The translations under genes were made by a program, and so were the position numbers. Below, piece after piece: positions 1 to 6,985 of a DNA stretch of 10,423 nucleotides. Source of the DNA: an uncultured Bryobacterales bacterium (lineage in GTDB: Bacteria; Acidobacteriota; Terriglobia; Bryobacterales; UBA6623). The first letter of the stretch is position 1. Each line of letters opens with the position of its first letter. The notes beneath the pieces were generated by a model that searched no databases, was not told the DNA's origin, and saw nothing but the letters and a program-made list of their open reading frames with translations. The DNA is taken from contig CAMPKL010000074.1 in assembly GCA_946887065.1 (NCBI GenBank), positions 1 through 10,423 of the forward strand. The letters are read 5' to 3'.

Positions 1-440
1 CCGACCAGCACCGAGTTTTTCGCCGCAGTCGTGCTCGCCTGCCTCAGCACCTGCGACGCTACGCGGGGATCGCCGTCGATATCTTCTACGACCATCTGCT
101 GGCGACCCATTGGGGGCGATTTCACGACGCTCCGCTGGAACGGTTCGCCCAGAGCCGCTACCGGATATTGGAAGGGCGAACCGGCGAAATGACCGCCCGC
201 ATGCGCGCCGCCCTGCCGATCATGATCGAACACGACTGGCTAACCTCCTATCGCCGTATTGAGGGTGTGGAGAAGGCGCTAGCCGGAGTCAGCCGGCGCT
301 TGAAACGGCCCAATCCCCTTGCCGAGGCGGGAGCAGCCTTCAGAGCGGACAGGGACGGGTTTGAGCAAGACTTCCTGGCCTTTTTCCCTGATTTGGCGGC
401 TCAGATGTCCCGCCTAGCGGGTTCAACGCCCCGGCTGTAA
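1..440 (+). CDS. acpH: ACP phosphodiesterase (AcpH, DUF479 family), 5'-truncated by the window edge
   Basis: The reading frame is open from base 3 to a TAA at 438-440, giving 145 residues. Family members are usually about 190-200 aa, so roughly 50 N-terminal residues lie outside the window, including the first part of the metal-binding region. AcpH hydrolyses the 4'-phosphopantetheine arm from holo-acyl carrier protein in the cytoplasm; it is described as a non-canonical HD-superfamily phosphodiesterase. Family signatures seen: DQHRVFRRSRARL at the left edge, then VDIFYDHLLATHW at about 60-100, where the D-x(3)-D-H-x(4)-H-W spacing matches the family's second metal-binding block, and a C-terminal block beginning HDWLTSYRRIEGVEKAL. 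The TTG at 168 and the ATG at 189 are internal codons, not starts, because conserved family sequence continues upstream of both. No terminator is visible after the stop. Confident on family; function is by homology. Confidence 0.9.
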   Translation, partial: DQHRVFRRSRARLPQHLRRYAGIAVDIFYDHLLATHWGRFHDAPLERFAQSRYRILEGRTGEMTARMRAALPIMIEHDWLTSYRRIEGVEKALAGVSRRLKRPNPLAEAGAAFRADRDGFEQDFLAFFPDLAAQMSRLAGSTPRL

Positions 441-493
441 CCTACCGAATCCCGCACTCGCTCGTCCATGTCCTTAGACGCCGACACCCGGTT

Positions 494-522
494 TTGACGA
501 AACGTGATGGCGAGCCGATACA
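494..522 (+). promoter_or_regulatory. Possible sigma-70-like promoter for the HtrA protease gene
   Basis: TTGACG (494-499; 5 of 6 to the -35 consensus) is followed after 17 bp by GATACA (517-522), which matches only 3 of 6 of the -10 consensus. It lies in the 135-bp gap upstream of the protease gene, so the location is sensible, but the -10 is poor. This is a guess from consensus only. Confidence 0.25.
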
Positions 523-529
523 TCTCATG

Positions 530-551
530 TTCTAGAAGCGTGGAAATTCCA
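530..551. promoter_or_regulatory. Two adjacent short palindromes upstream of the HtrA gene, possible operator
   Basis: TTCTAGAA (530-537) is a perfect 8-bp palindrome. TGGAAATTCCA (541-551) is a perfect 5-bp inverted repeat around one central base. Their centres are about 12.5 bp apart and the second ends 25 bp before the ATG at 576. Both contain GAA/TTC half-sites. They do not match CIRCE or a known sigma-E promoter. Binding by a regulator is inference only. Confidence 0.3.
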
Positions 552-575
552 GACGAGTGAGAGGCGAGAGAAATT

Positions 576-2057
576 ATGTCGCAGGTGAAGAAAACAGTTT
601 TTGGTCGAGTGTTCCTATCAGTACTGCTGATCCTCGTGGTGATGATCGGCATCGGCACATTCGTCTCGGTGGAGAATGGTCATGCGTCAGCGATTCCTGA
701 CCTCCCGCCCGTCGAACGTGCAGCGGGCGCTAGCGCTCTACCCTCCAGCGGCAGCTTCGCTCCGTTGGTAGAGGAGGCGGCTCCAGCCGTGGTCAGCGTG
801 CAGGTCGAGAAAGAAGTATCCGCTCCTGAAGCAATGCGCGGATTTCCCGGATTCCCTGGTTTCCCCGGGTTTCCCGGATTTCCTGATCAGGACAACCAGC
901 CGCAGAGACAGCGCGGCGCGGGCTCCGGAGTCGTTATTAGTTCAGATGGTTATATCGTGACGAATCATCACGTCATTGAAGGCGCCGACGAAGTGAAGGT
1001 TCAAATGTCCGACGACCGGACCTTTACCGCCGAAGTGGTCGGCACCGATGCAAAGACCGACGTCGCGGTCATCAAAGTCGAGGCAACCAACCTCCCAGTA
1101 ATGAAACTCGGTAACTCCGGTTCCGTGGAAGTCGGCGACATCGTGTTAGCCATCGGCAATCCGTTCGGCCTGGGCCAAACGGTCACCATGGGCATCGTGG
1201 GCGCCACCAGCCGCGCATTCGGAATCATGGCCGAACAACGCGGTTATGAAGACTTTATCCAGACCGATGCGGCCATCAACCCAGGCAACTCCGGCGGCGC
1301 TCTGGTTAATACCAGCGGCGAATTGATCGGCGTCAACAGCGCGATCCTCTCCCGCAGCGGCGGCAACGATGGCGTAGGTTTCGCCATTCCCATTAATTTG
1401 GCTCACAACATCATGAAGCAGTTGGTGGATACCGGCCGCGTGTCGCGCGGATACATGGGCGTCGGCATCCAAGACGTCACGCCCGAGATGAGTAAGACGT
1501 TGAAGACGCCCGATGCGCATGGCGCCGTGATCGCCAGCGTAGAGAAGGGCTCTCCCGCGGAAAAAGCGGGCCTCCAACCGTACGACGTCGTTCGCTCCCT
1601 CAACGGCAAGGAAATTCGCGACGGGCGTCAGCTTAGCCTCGAAGTGGCTTCCACGGCGCCAGGCAAAGAAATGGAAGTCGAGATCCTACGCGACGGTCAG
1701 CCCAAGACATTGAGCCTCACGCTCACGGAGTTCCCGGAGGAAAGGGGCCGGACGGCTCGCGGCGGCTCCGCACCAGACACCGGCGTCTTGAGCGGGGTGA
1801 CGGTGGATAACTTGACCCCCGAGGTGGCAAGGCAACTCGACTTCGAAGGTTCGGGCGTCGTGGTTACCCAAGTCGAGCCGAACAGCGCGGCGGCGGAAGC
1901 TGGGCTCCAGCGCGGCGACGTGATCCAAGAAGTCAACCGTCAAGAGGTGACCAATCTCGCCGAGTTCAGCGAAGCGGTTAAGGAGGCCGGCGACGGCTCC
2001 GTACTGCTGCTTGTGACTGGCAGGGGCGGTTCGCACTTCGTCGTCATTGAACCCTAA
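576..2057 (+). CDS. htrA: HtrA/Deg-family periplasmic serine protease with two PDZ domains
   Basis: 493 aa. It degrades or refolds misfolded envelope proteins in the periplasm. An N-terminal hydrophobic segment (about residues 12-31) follows the basic start MSQVKK and acts as signal peptide or membrane anchor; no convincing cleavage site is needed to explain it. A linker with five Gly-Phe-Pro repeats (89-103) precedes the trypsin-like domain (about 112-285). The catalytic triad is complete: His132 in TNHHVI, Asp162 in KTDVAVIK and Ser239 in INPGNSGGAL. PDZ1 spans about 292-378 and PDZ2 about 403-490, as in DegP/DegQ and unlike DegS, which has one PDZ. The ATG at 576 is supported by the purine-rich GAGGCGAGAG just upstream (561-570). 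The gene stands alone: a 135-bp gap precedes it and a strong terminator follows. DegP versus DegQ cannot be decided from sequence alone. Confidence 0.96.
   Translation: MSQVKKTVFGRVFLSVLLILVVMIGIGTFVSVENGHASAIPDLPPVERAAGASALPSSGSFAPLVEEAAPAVVSVQVEKEVSAPEAMRGFPGFPGFPGFPGFPDQDNQPQRQRGAGSGVVISSDGYIVTNHHVIEGADEVKVQMSDDRTFTAEVVGTDAKTDVAVIKVEATNLPVMKLGNSGSVEVGDIVLAIGNPFGLGQTVTMGIVGATSRAFGIMAEQRGYEDFIQTDAAINPGNSGGALVNTSGELIGVNSAILSRSGGNDGVGFAIPINLAHNIMKQLVDTGRVSRGYMGVGIQDVTPEMSKTLKTPDAHGAVIASVEKGSPAEKAGLQPYDVVRSLNGKEIRDGRQLSLEVASTAPGKEMEVEILRDGQPKTLSLTLTEFPEERGRTARGGSAPDTGVLSGVTVDNLTPEVARQLDFEGSGVVVTQVEPNSAAAEAGLQRGDVIQEVNRQEVTNLAEFSEAVKEAGDGSVLLLVTGRGGSHFVVIEP
840..884 (+). repeat. Five in-frame Gly-Phe-Pro tripeptide repeats (9-bp units) in the HtrA linker
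   Basis: Residues 89-103 of the protease are five consecutive Gly-Phe-Pro units. The underlying 9-mers are not identical: Phe is TTT or TTC, Pro is CCC or CCT, and Gly is GGA, GGT or GGG. The repeat lies between the membrane anchor and the protease domain, where other Deg proteins often have a flexible Gly/Pro/Phe-rich segment. Confidence 0.9.
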
Positions 2058-2087
2058 AACAGTTTCGGCACTCTCCTGATCGAACTC

Positions 2088-2120
2088 GCCGGGAGCCACA
2101 AGGCTCCCGGCTTCTTTTTT
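2088..2120 (+). terminator. Rho-independent terminator of the HtrA gene
   Basis: The stem is a perfect 10-bp inverted repeat: GCCGGGAGCC (2088-2097) pairs with GGCTCCCGGC (2102-2111) around an ACAA loop. TTCTTTTTT (2112-2120) follows. It begins 31 bp after the protease stop codon and separates that gene from the PilZ-alr-rnd run. Confidence 0.94.
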
Positions 2121-2147
2121 ACCTTATAAGAAACAATTCTCTAAAAT
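2118..2147 (+). promoter_or_regulatory. Weak candidate promoter for the PilZ-alr-rnd run
   Basis: TTTACC (2118-2123, 4 of 6 to the -35 consensus) and TAAAAT (2142-2147, 5 of 6 to the -10 consensus) are 18 bp apart in an AT-rich patch directly after the terminator. The -35 would overlap the terminator T-tract. The position is sensible, as the first place transcription could restart, but the call rests on consensus only. Confidence 0.3.
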
Positions 2148-2209
2148 TTCGTTGCAAACGCCCGGTCCCATTCCCCAAACTATGAGTCCCAGCGGTTTGT
2201 CCGCCGGAT

Positions 2210-2545
2210 TTGACCGTGAGCGACCCTGCCGACCAGAGAAAACACCCCCGGTCCAAGCAACATGGACCTCAAAAGCTGGAGATCACCTACACGGATCCCA
2301 CGGCCGGGGAAAAGACCTGCGGCGCCTCGTTGTGGGACTTCAGCGAAGGCGGGCTGGGCATGGACGCCCCGCGCCACTTCGAACCGGGCCAGGAAATACG
2401 AATCCGCGCCCGCTTGACCGGCTCCGTCTTCTCCATGCAATTGGACGCACGCGCCCGCGTCGCTTACTGCCGCCGCTCCGAATCCCGCACCTATCGGGTC
2501 GGAGTGGCCTTCCTCGAACACTCCCTACGGCGCGTCGATTCTTAG
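2210..2545 (+). CDS. Small PilZ-domain protein, predicted c-di-GMP receptor
   Basis: About 111 aa, essentially one PilZ domain with no partner domain or membrane segment, so probably a cytosolic adaptor. The two c-di-GMP-binding elements are both intact: RxxxR as R10-K-H-P-R14 and (D/N)xSxxG as D43-F-S-E-G-G48. Known PilZ proteins of this type bind the second messenger and then a partner controlling motility, exopolysaccharide or envelope functions; the partner here is unknown. An in-frame TGA at 2183-2185 limits the start to TTG at 2210 or GTG at 2216; neither has a good Shine-Dalgarno. I give the longer form; the GTG form loses two residues and starts MSDPADQRKHPR. The stop is TAG at 2543-2545. 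Alanine racemase follows after 58 bp on the same strand, so co-transcription is plausible. Confidence 0.85.
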   Translation: MTVSDPADQRKHPRSKQHGPQKLEITYTDPTAGEKTCGASLWDFSEGGLGMDAPRHFEPGQEIRIRARLTGSVFSMQLDARARVAYCRRSESRTYRVGVAFLEHSLRRVDS

Positions 2546-2590
2546 GCCTTCGGCGCCGCCTGGGCGGCATTCGGACGCTGTGCTAGAGTC

Positions 2591-2597
2591 GGAGAAG
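2591..2597 (+). promoter_or_regulatory. Ribosome binding site that decides the alr start
   Basis: GGAGAAG lies 6 bases before the ATG at 2604. An upstream in-frame GTG at 2580 has no comparable site, so the ATG is the better start although the longer frame is open. Confidence 0.7.
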
Positions 2598-2603
2598 TTC
2601 CTG

Positions 2604-3701
2604 ATGCGCAACTATGTCCGGGTCGATTTAGAGCGCATCGCCGCCAACTACCGCGCAATCCAAGCCGCCTGTCCCCTCGGCTCCGAAGTGCTCGCCGTCG
2701 TCAAGGACGACGCCTACGGTCACGGAGCCGTCCCCGTAGCCCATGCCTTGGCCGCACAAGGTTGCGGTCGCTTCGCCGTCGCCTCGCTGGAGGAGGCTGC
2801 CGCGCTCCGCGAAGCCGGAATCCGCGGCGAGATTGTCGCCTTGGGCGGATTCTTCGCCGGCCAAGAACGAGATGCGGCGCAGCTGGATATCAGCCCTGCC
2901 ATCCACACCGCGGAGGCGCTCGAGCGCTGGTCCAAGCAGGGCGCCGATCTCGGGCGTAAGCTGCCCTGCCATCTCAAGTTCGATACCGGGATGACTCGAT
3001 TGGGGTTGCCCGCGGATGCCGCCGCGACGCTGGAGTTGTTGGCGCGGAATGGCGGCGTTGAAGTGCGCGGCCTGGCGACCCAATTGGCGTCCTCTGAAGA
3101 TTTCTACGGGGTGCACTCCAGCGAGCAACTCCGAAGTTTTTTCCATTTACGCGACAGCTTGGCCGCCGGCGGGCTGCAGCCGCCCTTCCTGCACTACGGG
3201 AACAGTGCGGCGGTAGCTTACGGCGACCTCTCGCAGGGCAACTTGGTGCGCTGCGGGCTAGCGCTTTACGGTTACGTCAACCCGTCGCCGGGAGGTAAGC
3301 CTTCGCGGCTTAATCTGCGGCCCGCATTGGAGTGGAGGTGCAACATTCTCGCGGTCCGGGAAGTGCCTGCCGGGGCTAGGCTGGGTTACGGCGGCGGGTT
3401 TGTGGCGCCGGCCGCGATGCGCATCGCCGCCCTCTCGGTCGGCTACGGCGATGGCTACCCTAGGGCTCTTTCCGACAAAGGAATCGTCGTCGTGCAAGGC
3501 TGCAAACGGCCCGTCGTCGGCAAGATCAGCATGGATATTACCCTGATTGACGTCACTTCCCAACCCGCAGTATCCTCGGCGGACGAGGCGATTCTCATCG
3601 GCGACGACGTCTCCGCGGCCGAGTTGGCGCGGCTCTGCGACACCATTCCGTATGAAATCCTTTCGAGAATTTCGCCGCGGGCGGAGAGGCGCTACGCCTG
3701 A
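2604..3701 (+). CDS. alr: Alanine racemase (PLP-dependent)
   Basis: 365 aa from the ATG at 2604, a normal length for the family. It interconverts L- and D-alanine in the cytoplasm and supplies D-Ala for peptidoglycan. Seen in order: the PLP lysine K34 in VVKDDAYGHG at the mouth of the TIM barrel; K125 and R132 in LKFDTGMTRLG, equivalent to the carbamylated lysine and the PLP-tuning arginine of the Geobacillus enzyme; HYGNSAAV; RCGLALYG; the second catalytic base Y262 in RLGYGGGF; SVGYGDGYPR; VGKISMDITLID; and a C-terminal YEILSRISPRAERRYA. All catalytic residues are present, so the enzyme should be active. One small oddity is Asp-Asp after the PLP lysine, where Ala-Asn or Ala-Asp is commoner. 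The gene lies 58 bp after the PilZ gene and 51 bp before rnd, all on the same strand. Confidence 0.95.
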   Translation: MRNYVRVDLERIAANYRAIQAACPLGSEVLAVVKDDAYGHGAVPVAHALAAQGCGRFAVASLEEAAALREAGIRGEIVALGGFFAGQERDAAQLDISPAIHTAEALERWSKQGADLGRKLPCHLKFDTGMTRLGLPADAAATLELLARNGGVEVRGLATQLASSEDFYGVHSSEQLRSFFHLRDSLAAGGLQPPFLHYGNSAAVAYGDLSQGNLVRCGLALYGYVNPSPGGKPSRLNLRPALEWRCNILAVREVPAGARLGYGGGFVAPAAMRIAALSVGYGDGYPRALSDKGIVVVQGCKRPVVGKISMDITLIDVTSQPAVSSADEAILIGDDVSAAELARLCDTIPYEILSRISPRAERRYA

Positions 3702-3752
3702 TCCAGCCGCGCAATCAGCAGTCGCTTTTTGCTAGGCTCTACCCTTCACCCT

Positions 3753-4994
3753 ATGGCACAACGTGAGCGCCCGCGCAGGCGTCGAACTCGGAACTCGAGC
3801 GTCCGCGCACATCGTCCTGGACCAACGGAAATTGTCGTTGACGCAGCCCGCATCGCGGAGGTCGCCGGGCATCTCGCACAGCAGACTTTGGTCGCCTTCG
3901 ACACCGAATTTCTGCGCGAAAAAACCTATTTCCCCCAACTCGGGTTACTCCAAATAGCCGACGCCGAAGACACCTGGCTGATCGATCCGCTGGCGGTTTC
4001 CAAGCAAGACCTACAGCCCCTGCTGGATGTCTTAACCAGCCCCGACGTGCTCAAGGTCGCCCACTCCGCCGAACAGGATCAGGAGTGCTTGGCGAACCTT
4101 TATGGAATCGTCGCGGCTCCCCTGTTCGACACTTCGATCGGGGCGGCCCTGACTGGCCGAGGCGAACAAATCGGCCTGGCGCCGCTGTTGCGCAAGACCC
4201 TGAAAGTGGACTTACCCAAGGGACATACGCGCACGAACTGGCTGCAGCGTCCGCTGCCCGAGGCGATGGCCGAGTACGCGGCAGCCGACGTGGTCTACCT
4301 TGTCGAGTTGGCTGAGCTGCTGTTGGACGATCTCGACAAACGTGGCCGCATGAACTGGGCGCTTGAGTTGGCGGCTGAGTTGAGCGACGCCGCGCGATTC
4401 AACGGAAACGGAGCTTCCCCGGCGGCGAAGATCGCGAGCACGACACGGCTGTCGCCTAGGGAATACGCCGTCCTTGTGGAACTGACGGAATGGCGAGAGC
4501 AGCGCGTGCGCAAGGCGGACATTCCTCGACGCTGGCTGGCTGAAGACGCGGCGCTGGTCCAACTGGCTCGGGCGCGGCCCTCCAAGCCTGAAGATTTAGC
4601 GCAATTCCGAGGCCTGGGACAGAGAGTCAGGGACTACGGCGCCGACAAGATCATCGCCGCCATTCAACGCGGACTCGAAAAACCGGAAGCGGAGTTGATC
4701 GAACCGCCTCGCAAGGCGGAGCCGACCCAGGCGGAAGCGGCCGCGGCGGCGGTTCTCAAGTGTCTGCTCAATCTGCTGGCGCAAGAGAACGATGTTCCAT
4801 TGCGCTATCTGATGCCGGGCGACACGCCGCTGCTGTTGTTGCGCAGCGACTTTAAGACTGCGGAAGACCTCAGGGACTCGGGTTTGCTCGGAGCGGGAGC
4901 TTGGGAGATGTTCGGCCCCCAGGTGTTAGGGATACTCAACGGCAGCCTCGCGGTCCGCATCCAAGGCGGCCAAGCGATACTGTTTAACCCCTGA
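3753..4994 (+). CDS. rnd: Ribonuclease D, DEDDy 3'-5' exoribonuclease with HRDC domains
   Basis: 413 aa from the ATG at 3753. An in-frame TTG at 3729 would add eight residues, and neither start has a clear Shine-Dalgarno. RNase D trims 3' ends of tRNA and other stable RNA precursors. An Arg-rich, probably disordered N-terminus (about 1-22) precedes the DEDDy exonuclease domain (about 25-205). All metal-binding motifs are present: Exo I D50-x-E52 in AFDTEF, Exo II D109 in VAHSAEQDQE, and Exo III Y175-x(3)-D179 in EYAAADVVYL. An HRDC domain follows at about 231-311 (LSPREYAVLVELTEWRE). The C-terminal segment (about 327-413), ending in the pattern AWEMFGPQVLGILNGSLAV, resembles the second HRDC-like domain of proteobacterial RNase D. 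The stop codon overlaps by 11 bp the end of the convergent PspC gene, and no terminator is visible there. Confidence 0.94.
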   Translation: MAQRERPRRRRTRNSSVRAHRPGPTEIVVDAARIAEVAGHLAQQTLVAFDTEFLREKTYFPQLGLLQIADAEDTWLIDPLAVSKQDLQPLLDVLTSPDVLKVAHSAEQDQECLANLYGIVAAPLFDTSIGAALTGRGEQIGLAPLLRKTLKVDLPKGHTRTNWLQRPLPEAMAEYAAADVVYLVELAELLLDDLDKRGRMNWALELAAELSDAARFNGNGASPAAKIASTTRLSPREYAVLVELTEWREQRVRKADIPRRWLAEDAALVQLARARPSKPEDLAQFRGLGQRVRDYGADKIIAAIQRGLEKPEAELIEPPRKAEPTQAEAAAAAVLKCLLNLLAQENDVPLRYLMPGDTPLLLLRSDFKTAEDLRDSGLLGAGAWEMFGPQVLGILNGSLAVRIQGGQAILFNP

Positions 4995-5331
4995 GCGGCT
5001 TCGTCTCGACCACCGCGCGCGGAGCCTCCGGCGAGTTTTCCTTTTTCGTCTCTTTGGGCAGGACCGCCCAGCACACGCCGTAGGCGAACAGTCCAGGGAA
5101 GGGAGGCAGCACCGATGCGCCTGCCCACAGTGCCCTGACCACTTTGGGATCTTGGTGAAAGTACCGGGCGACTCCGCCGCAGACTCCGGCCAGTTTTTGA
5201 TCGCCCCGAGATCGGCGCAGTTTCTGCTTCACCAACACCCTGGCGTCTTTACCGGCGGGCGTTTCGTCCCCGCAACGGCGGCAGAAAAGGTCTTCAGCCT
5301 CAATCGGGAATCGGCACTTCTTACAGAACAT
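4984..5331 (-). CDS. Zinc-ribbon/PspC-domain membrane protein
   Basis: 115 aa. Residues 3-20 form a short zinc ribbon (C3-x2-C6 ... C17-x2-C20), typical of zinc-ribbon domains fused to small membrane proteins. A PspC domain follows (about 39-94): basic RRSRGDQKLAGVCGGVARYF, then VVRALWAG and a hydrophobic stretch to GVCWAVLPKE, predicted as one or two closely packed membrane segments. The tail (95-115) is charged. PspC proteins in proteobacteria sense or relay inner-membrane stress with PspB, and PspC-domain proteins elsewhere have varied envelope roles. I see no pspA, pspB or pspF here, so a phage-shock role is only inference. The ATG at 5331 gives the usual M-F-C start of zinc-ribbon proteins, though its Shine-Dalgarno is poor. 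It begins 52 bp after the sensor kinase stop with no terminator between, so the two are probably co-transcribed. Confidence 0.85.
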   Translation of the reverse strand: MFCKKCRFPIEAEDLFCRRCGDETPAGKDARVLVKQKLRRSRGDQKLAGVCGGVARYFHQDPKVVRALWAGASVLPPFPGLFAYGVCWAVLPKETKKENSPEAPRAVVETKPLRG

Positions 5332-5383
5332 GGCAGCCGTTCTGAGACTATCGCAGACCTAGGCGGGACGCAAGGGGACCTAG

Positions 5384-6985
5384 CTAGCCCGCCGAGGAAT
5401 GTCCCTCGGCGAACAGCGCCTCCAGATCTTTGGTTCGCAACGGCTTGACCCAATGCAGGTCGAAACCTGCGGCCTTGCTGCGGTCTCGATACTGGTCTTG
5501 CGCCCATCCGCTCAGGGCGATCAGCTTTAGTCCCTGTCCCCACGGCTCGCTTCGAATCCGCCGGGCCGCTTCCCACCCGTCCATACCGGGCATGCCCAGG
5601 TCCATCAAGACCGCGTCGGGACGGAATCCGCGCAGCACGTTCAGGGCCGCCCCGCCGTCGTTGGCTGTCTGCACTTCGAAGCCATGCGTTTCCAGGAGCA
5701 TGGTGAGCATCTCGGCCGCTCCGCGGTCGTCGTCGACCACCAACAATTTGCGCTTGGTTCCGCCGGCGCCGTTGGACCCGGTCTTGACGCTTTCAGGGAT
5801 GGGCGCGGCGCTGCGGATCTTGATTGGAAGCCGAACGCGGAACTCCGATCCTTGGCCCGCGCCATCGCTCGACACCTCGATGACGCCGCCATGAAGCTCC
5901 ACAAGCGCGCGAGCGATCGCCAGACCGACCCCCAACCCGCGCGAGCCGCCCTTGCTCGGCTCGTCGAGCTGGGAAAACAGCTCGAAGATGTTCTGCTGCT
6001 TCTCGAGCGGGATTCCGACGCCCGAATCGCGGACGCGAAAGCACACTTCCCCATCTGATTCCTGCGCGGAGAGCGTGATGCGTCCTCCGTCGGGCGTGTA
6101 CTTCGCCGCGTTCGACAGCAGGTTCGATAGAACCTGCGCCAAACGTTGGTGGTCCACGTCAAGTTCTACCTCATGATCCGGGAGATCGATCGTCAGCAGA
6201 TGACCTCCCTCCTCGATCAACGGCTGGGACAACTCCACAGCCGTCTCTACAACCTCGGTTAGCTGAGCTCTCGCGATGCGGATGCTGGCCTTGCCTTGTG
6301 AGATGCGCGCGGCGTCGAGCAGATCGTCCACCATGCGAGAGAGGAAGCTCACTTGCCGGGCGAGCATTTGATTGACCTTCTCGCGTTTGTCGGGCGACGG
6401 ATCGACGCCTAGAACCATGACGCCGCTGCTGATCGCCGCCAGCGGATTACGCAGCTCGTGACCGAGCATCGCCAGGAATTGATCCTTCAACTCGTCGGCT
6501 CGTTCCAGTTCCCGCTGAGCCTGGCGGGTCTCCGTCACCTGCGCGGTTAGCGACTCGTTCGCCGCCCGCAACTCGGCGGTCTTTTCCGCCACGCGTGCAT
6601 CGAGATCGGCGTTCGCCTTGATCAGTGACGCTTCCGCCCTCTGCCGGGCGGAACTAAGCGCTGCGATGAGACTGTTCATCGCGAGGAAGAGGCCCAAACG
6701 CATCAATTCTGCTGCGGATGGCAGCAGCGGCGCATTTGGCTGAAACAGGAGGCGGCTCACAGCAATCACAACCAGAGCCGCCACGATGCCGGGGCCGAAG
6801 CCCACGTGCCAGGCCACGATCATGATCGCCAGAAGGCCCCATAAAACCGGGTTGTGAGATATGTAGGTATAGAGCAGGAACGCTAGGCACATTGTCGCGG
6901 CGGGGGCCGCCACGGCAAACAGATACCGATATGCAGTTGACCGCGGCCTCAGCCGTTTGACCAAAGTTGTAGACTCACTTGCCAT
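5384..6985 (-). CDS. Hybrid sensor histidine kinase with DUF4118 (KdpD-like) membrane region and C-terminal receiver
   Basis: 533 aa. After a basic N-terminus, residues about 20-112 form a four-helix membrane region resembling DUF4118, the transmembrane module of KdpD (note AWHVGFGPGIVAAL and the later ELMRLGLFLAMNSLIAAL). No extracytoplasmic sensor domain fits between the helices. A long helix, likely coiled coil (about 114-165), leads to HisKA with phospho-acceptor H176 in FLAMLGHELRNPL. The HATPase domain is complete: N box N292 in NLLSNAAKYT, G1 D320-S-G-V-G-I-P, F box FELFSQLD, and G2 GLGVGLAIA (350-358). The receiver (about 413-530) has acidic D418-D420, phospho-acceptor D462 in VLMDLGMPGMDG, S492 and K514. 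No Hpt or DNA-binding output domain is present. The start (ATG at 6985) has no clear Shine-Dalgarno; a TTG at 6964 would shorten the protein by seven residues. It is transcribed divergently from the TonB-dependent receptor and probably together with the PspC gene. The signal sensed is unknown. Confidence 0.94.
   Translation of the reverse strand: MASESTTLVKRLRPRSTAYRYLFAVAAPAATMCLAFLLYTYISHNPVLWGLLAIMIVAWHVGFGPGIVAALVVIAVSRLLFQPNAPLLPSAAELMRLGLFLAMNSLIAALSSARQRAEASLIKANADLDARVAEKTAELRAANESLTAQVTETRQAQRELERADELKDQFLAMLGHELRNPLAAISSGVMVLGVDPSPDKREKVNQMLARQVSFLSRMVDDLLDAARISQGKASIRIARAQLTEVVETAVELSQPLIEEGGHLLTIDLPDHEVELDVDHQRLAQVLSNLLSNAAKYTPDGGRITLSAQESDGEVCFRVRDSGVGIPLEKQQNIFELFSQLDEPSKGGSRGLGVGLAIARALVELHGGVIEVSSDGAGQGSEFRVRLPIKIRSAAPIPESVKTGSNGAGGTKRKLLVVDDDRGAAEMLTMLLETHGFEVQTANDGGAALNVLRGFRPDAVLMDLGMPGMDGWEAARRIRSEPWGQGLKLIALSGWAQDQYRDRSKAAGFDLHWVKPLRTKDLEALFAEGHSSAG

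Noticed and set aside
2555..2568. GCCGC/GCGGC hairpin between the PilZ and alr genes
   Set aside because: A 5-bp GC-rich inverted repeat without a T-tract is expected by chance in DNA of this composition and does not support a terminator.
2152..2586. 144-aa plus-strand frame overlapping the PilZ gene
   Set aside because: It is in another frame across the PilZ gene, is rich in Arg/Pro without domain motifs, while the PilZ frame carries both c-di-GMP-binding motifs.
4734..4991. RNase D C-terminal segment as a possible novel domain
   Set aside because: Its pattern (a helix pair then AWEMFGPQVLGILNG) resembles the second HRDC-like domain known from proteobacterial RNase D, so it is ordinary for the family.
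5020..5046. Short CGGA/TCCG hairpin followed by T-rich DNA as an rnd terminator
   Set aside because: Only 4 bp of stem with a 3-base loop and an interrupted T-tract, inside the PspC coding sequence; too weak to call.
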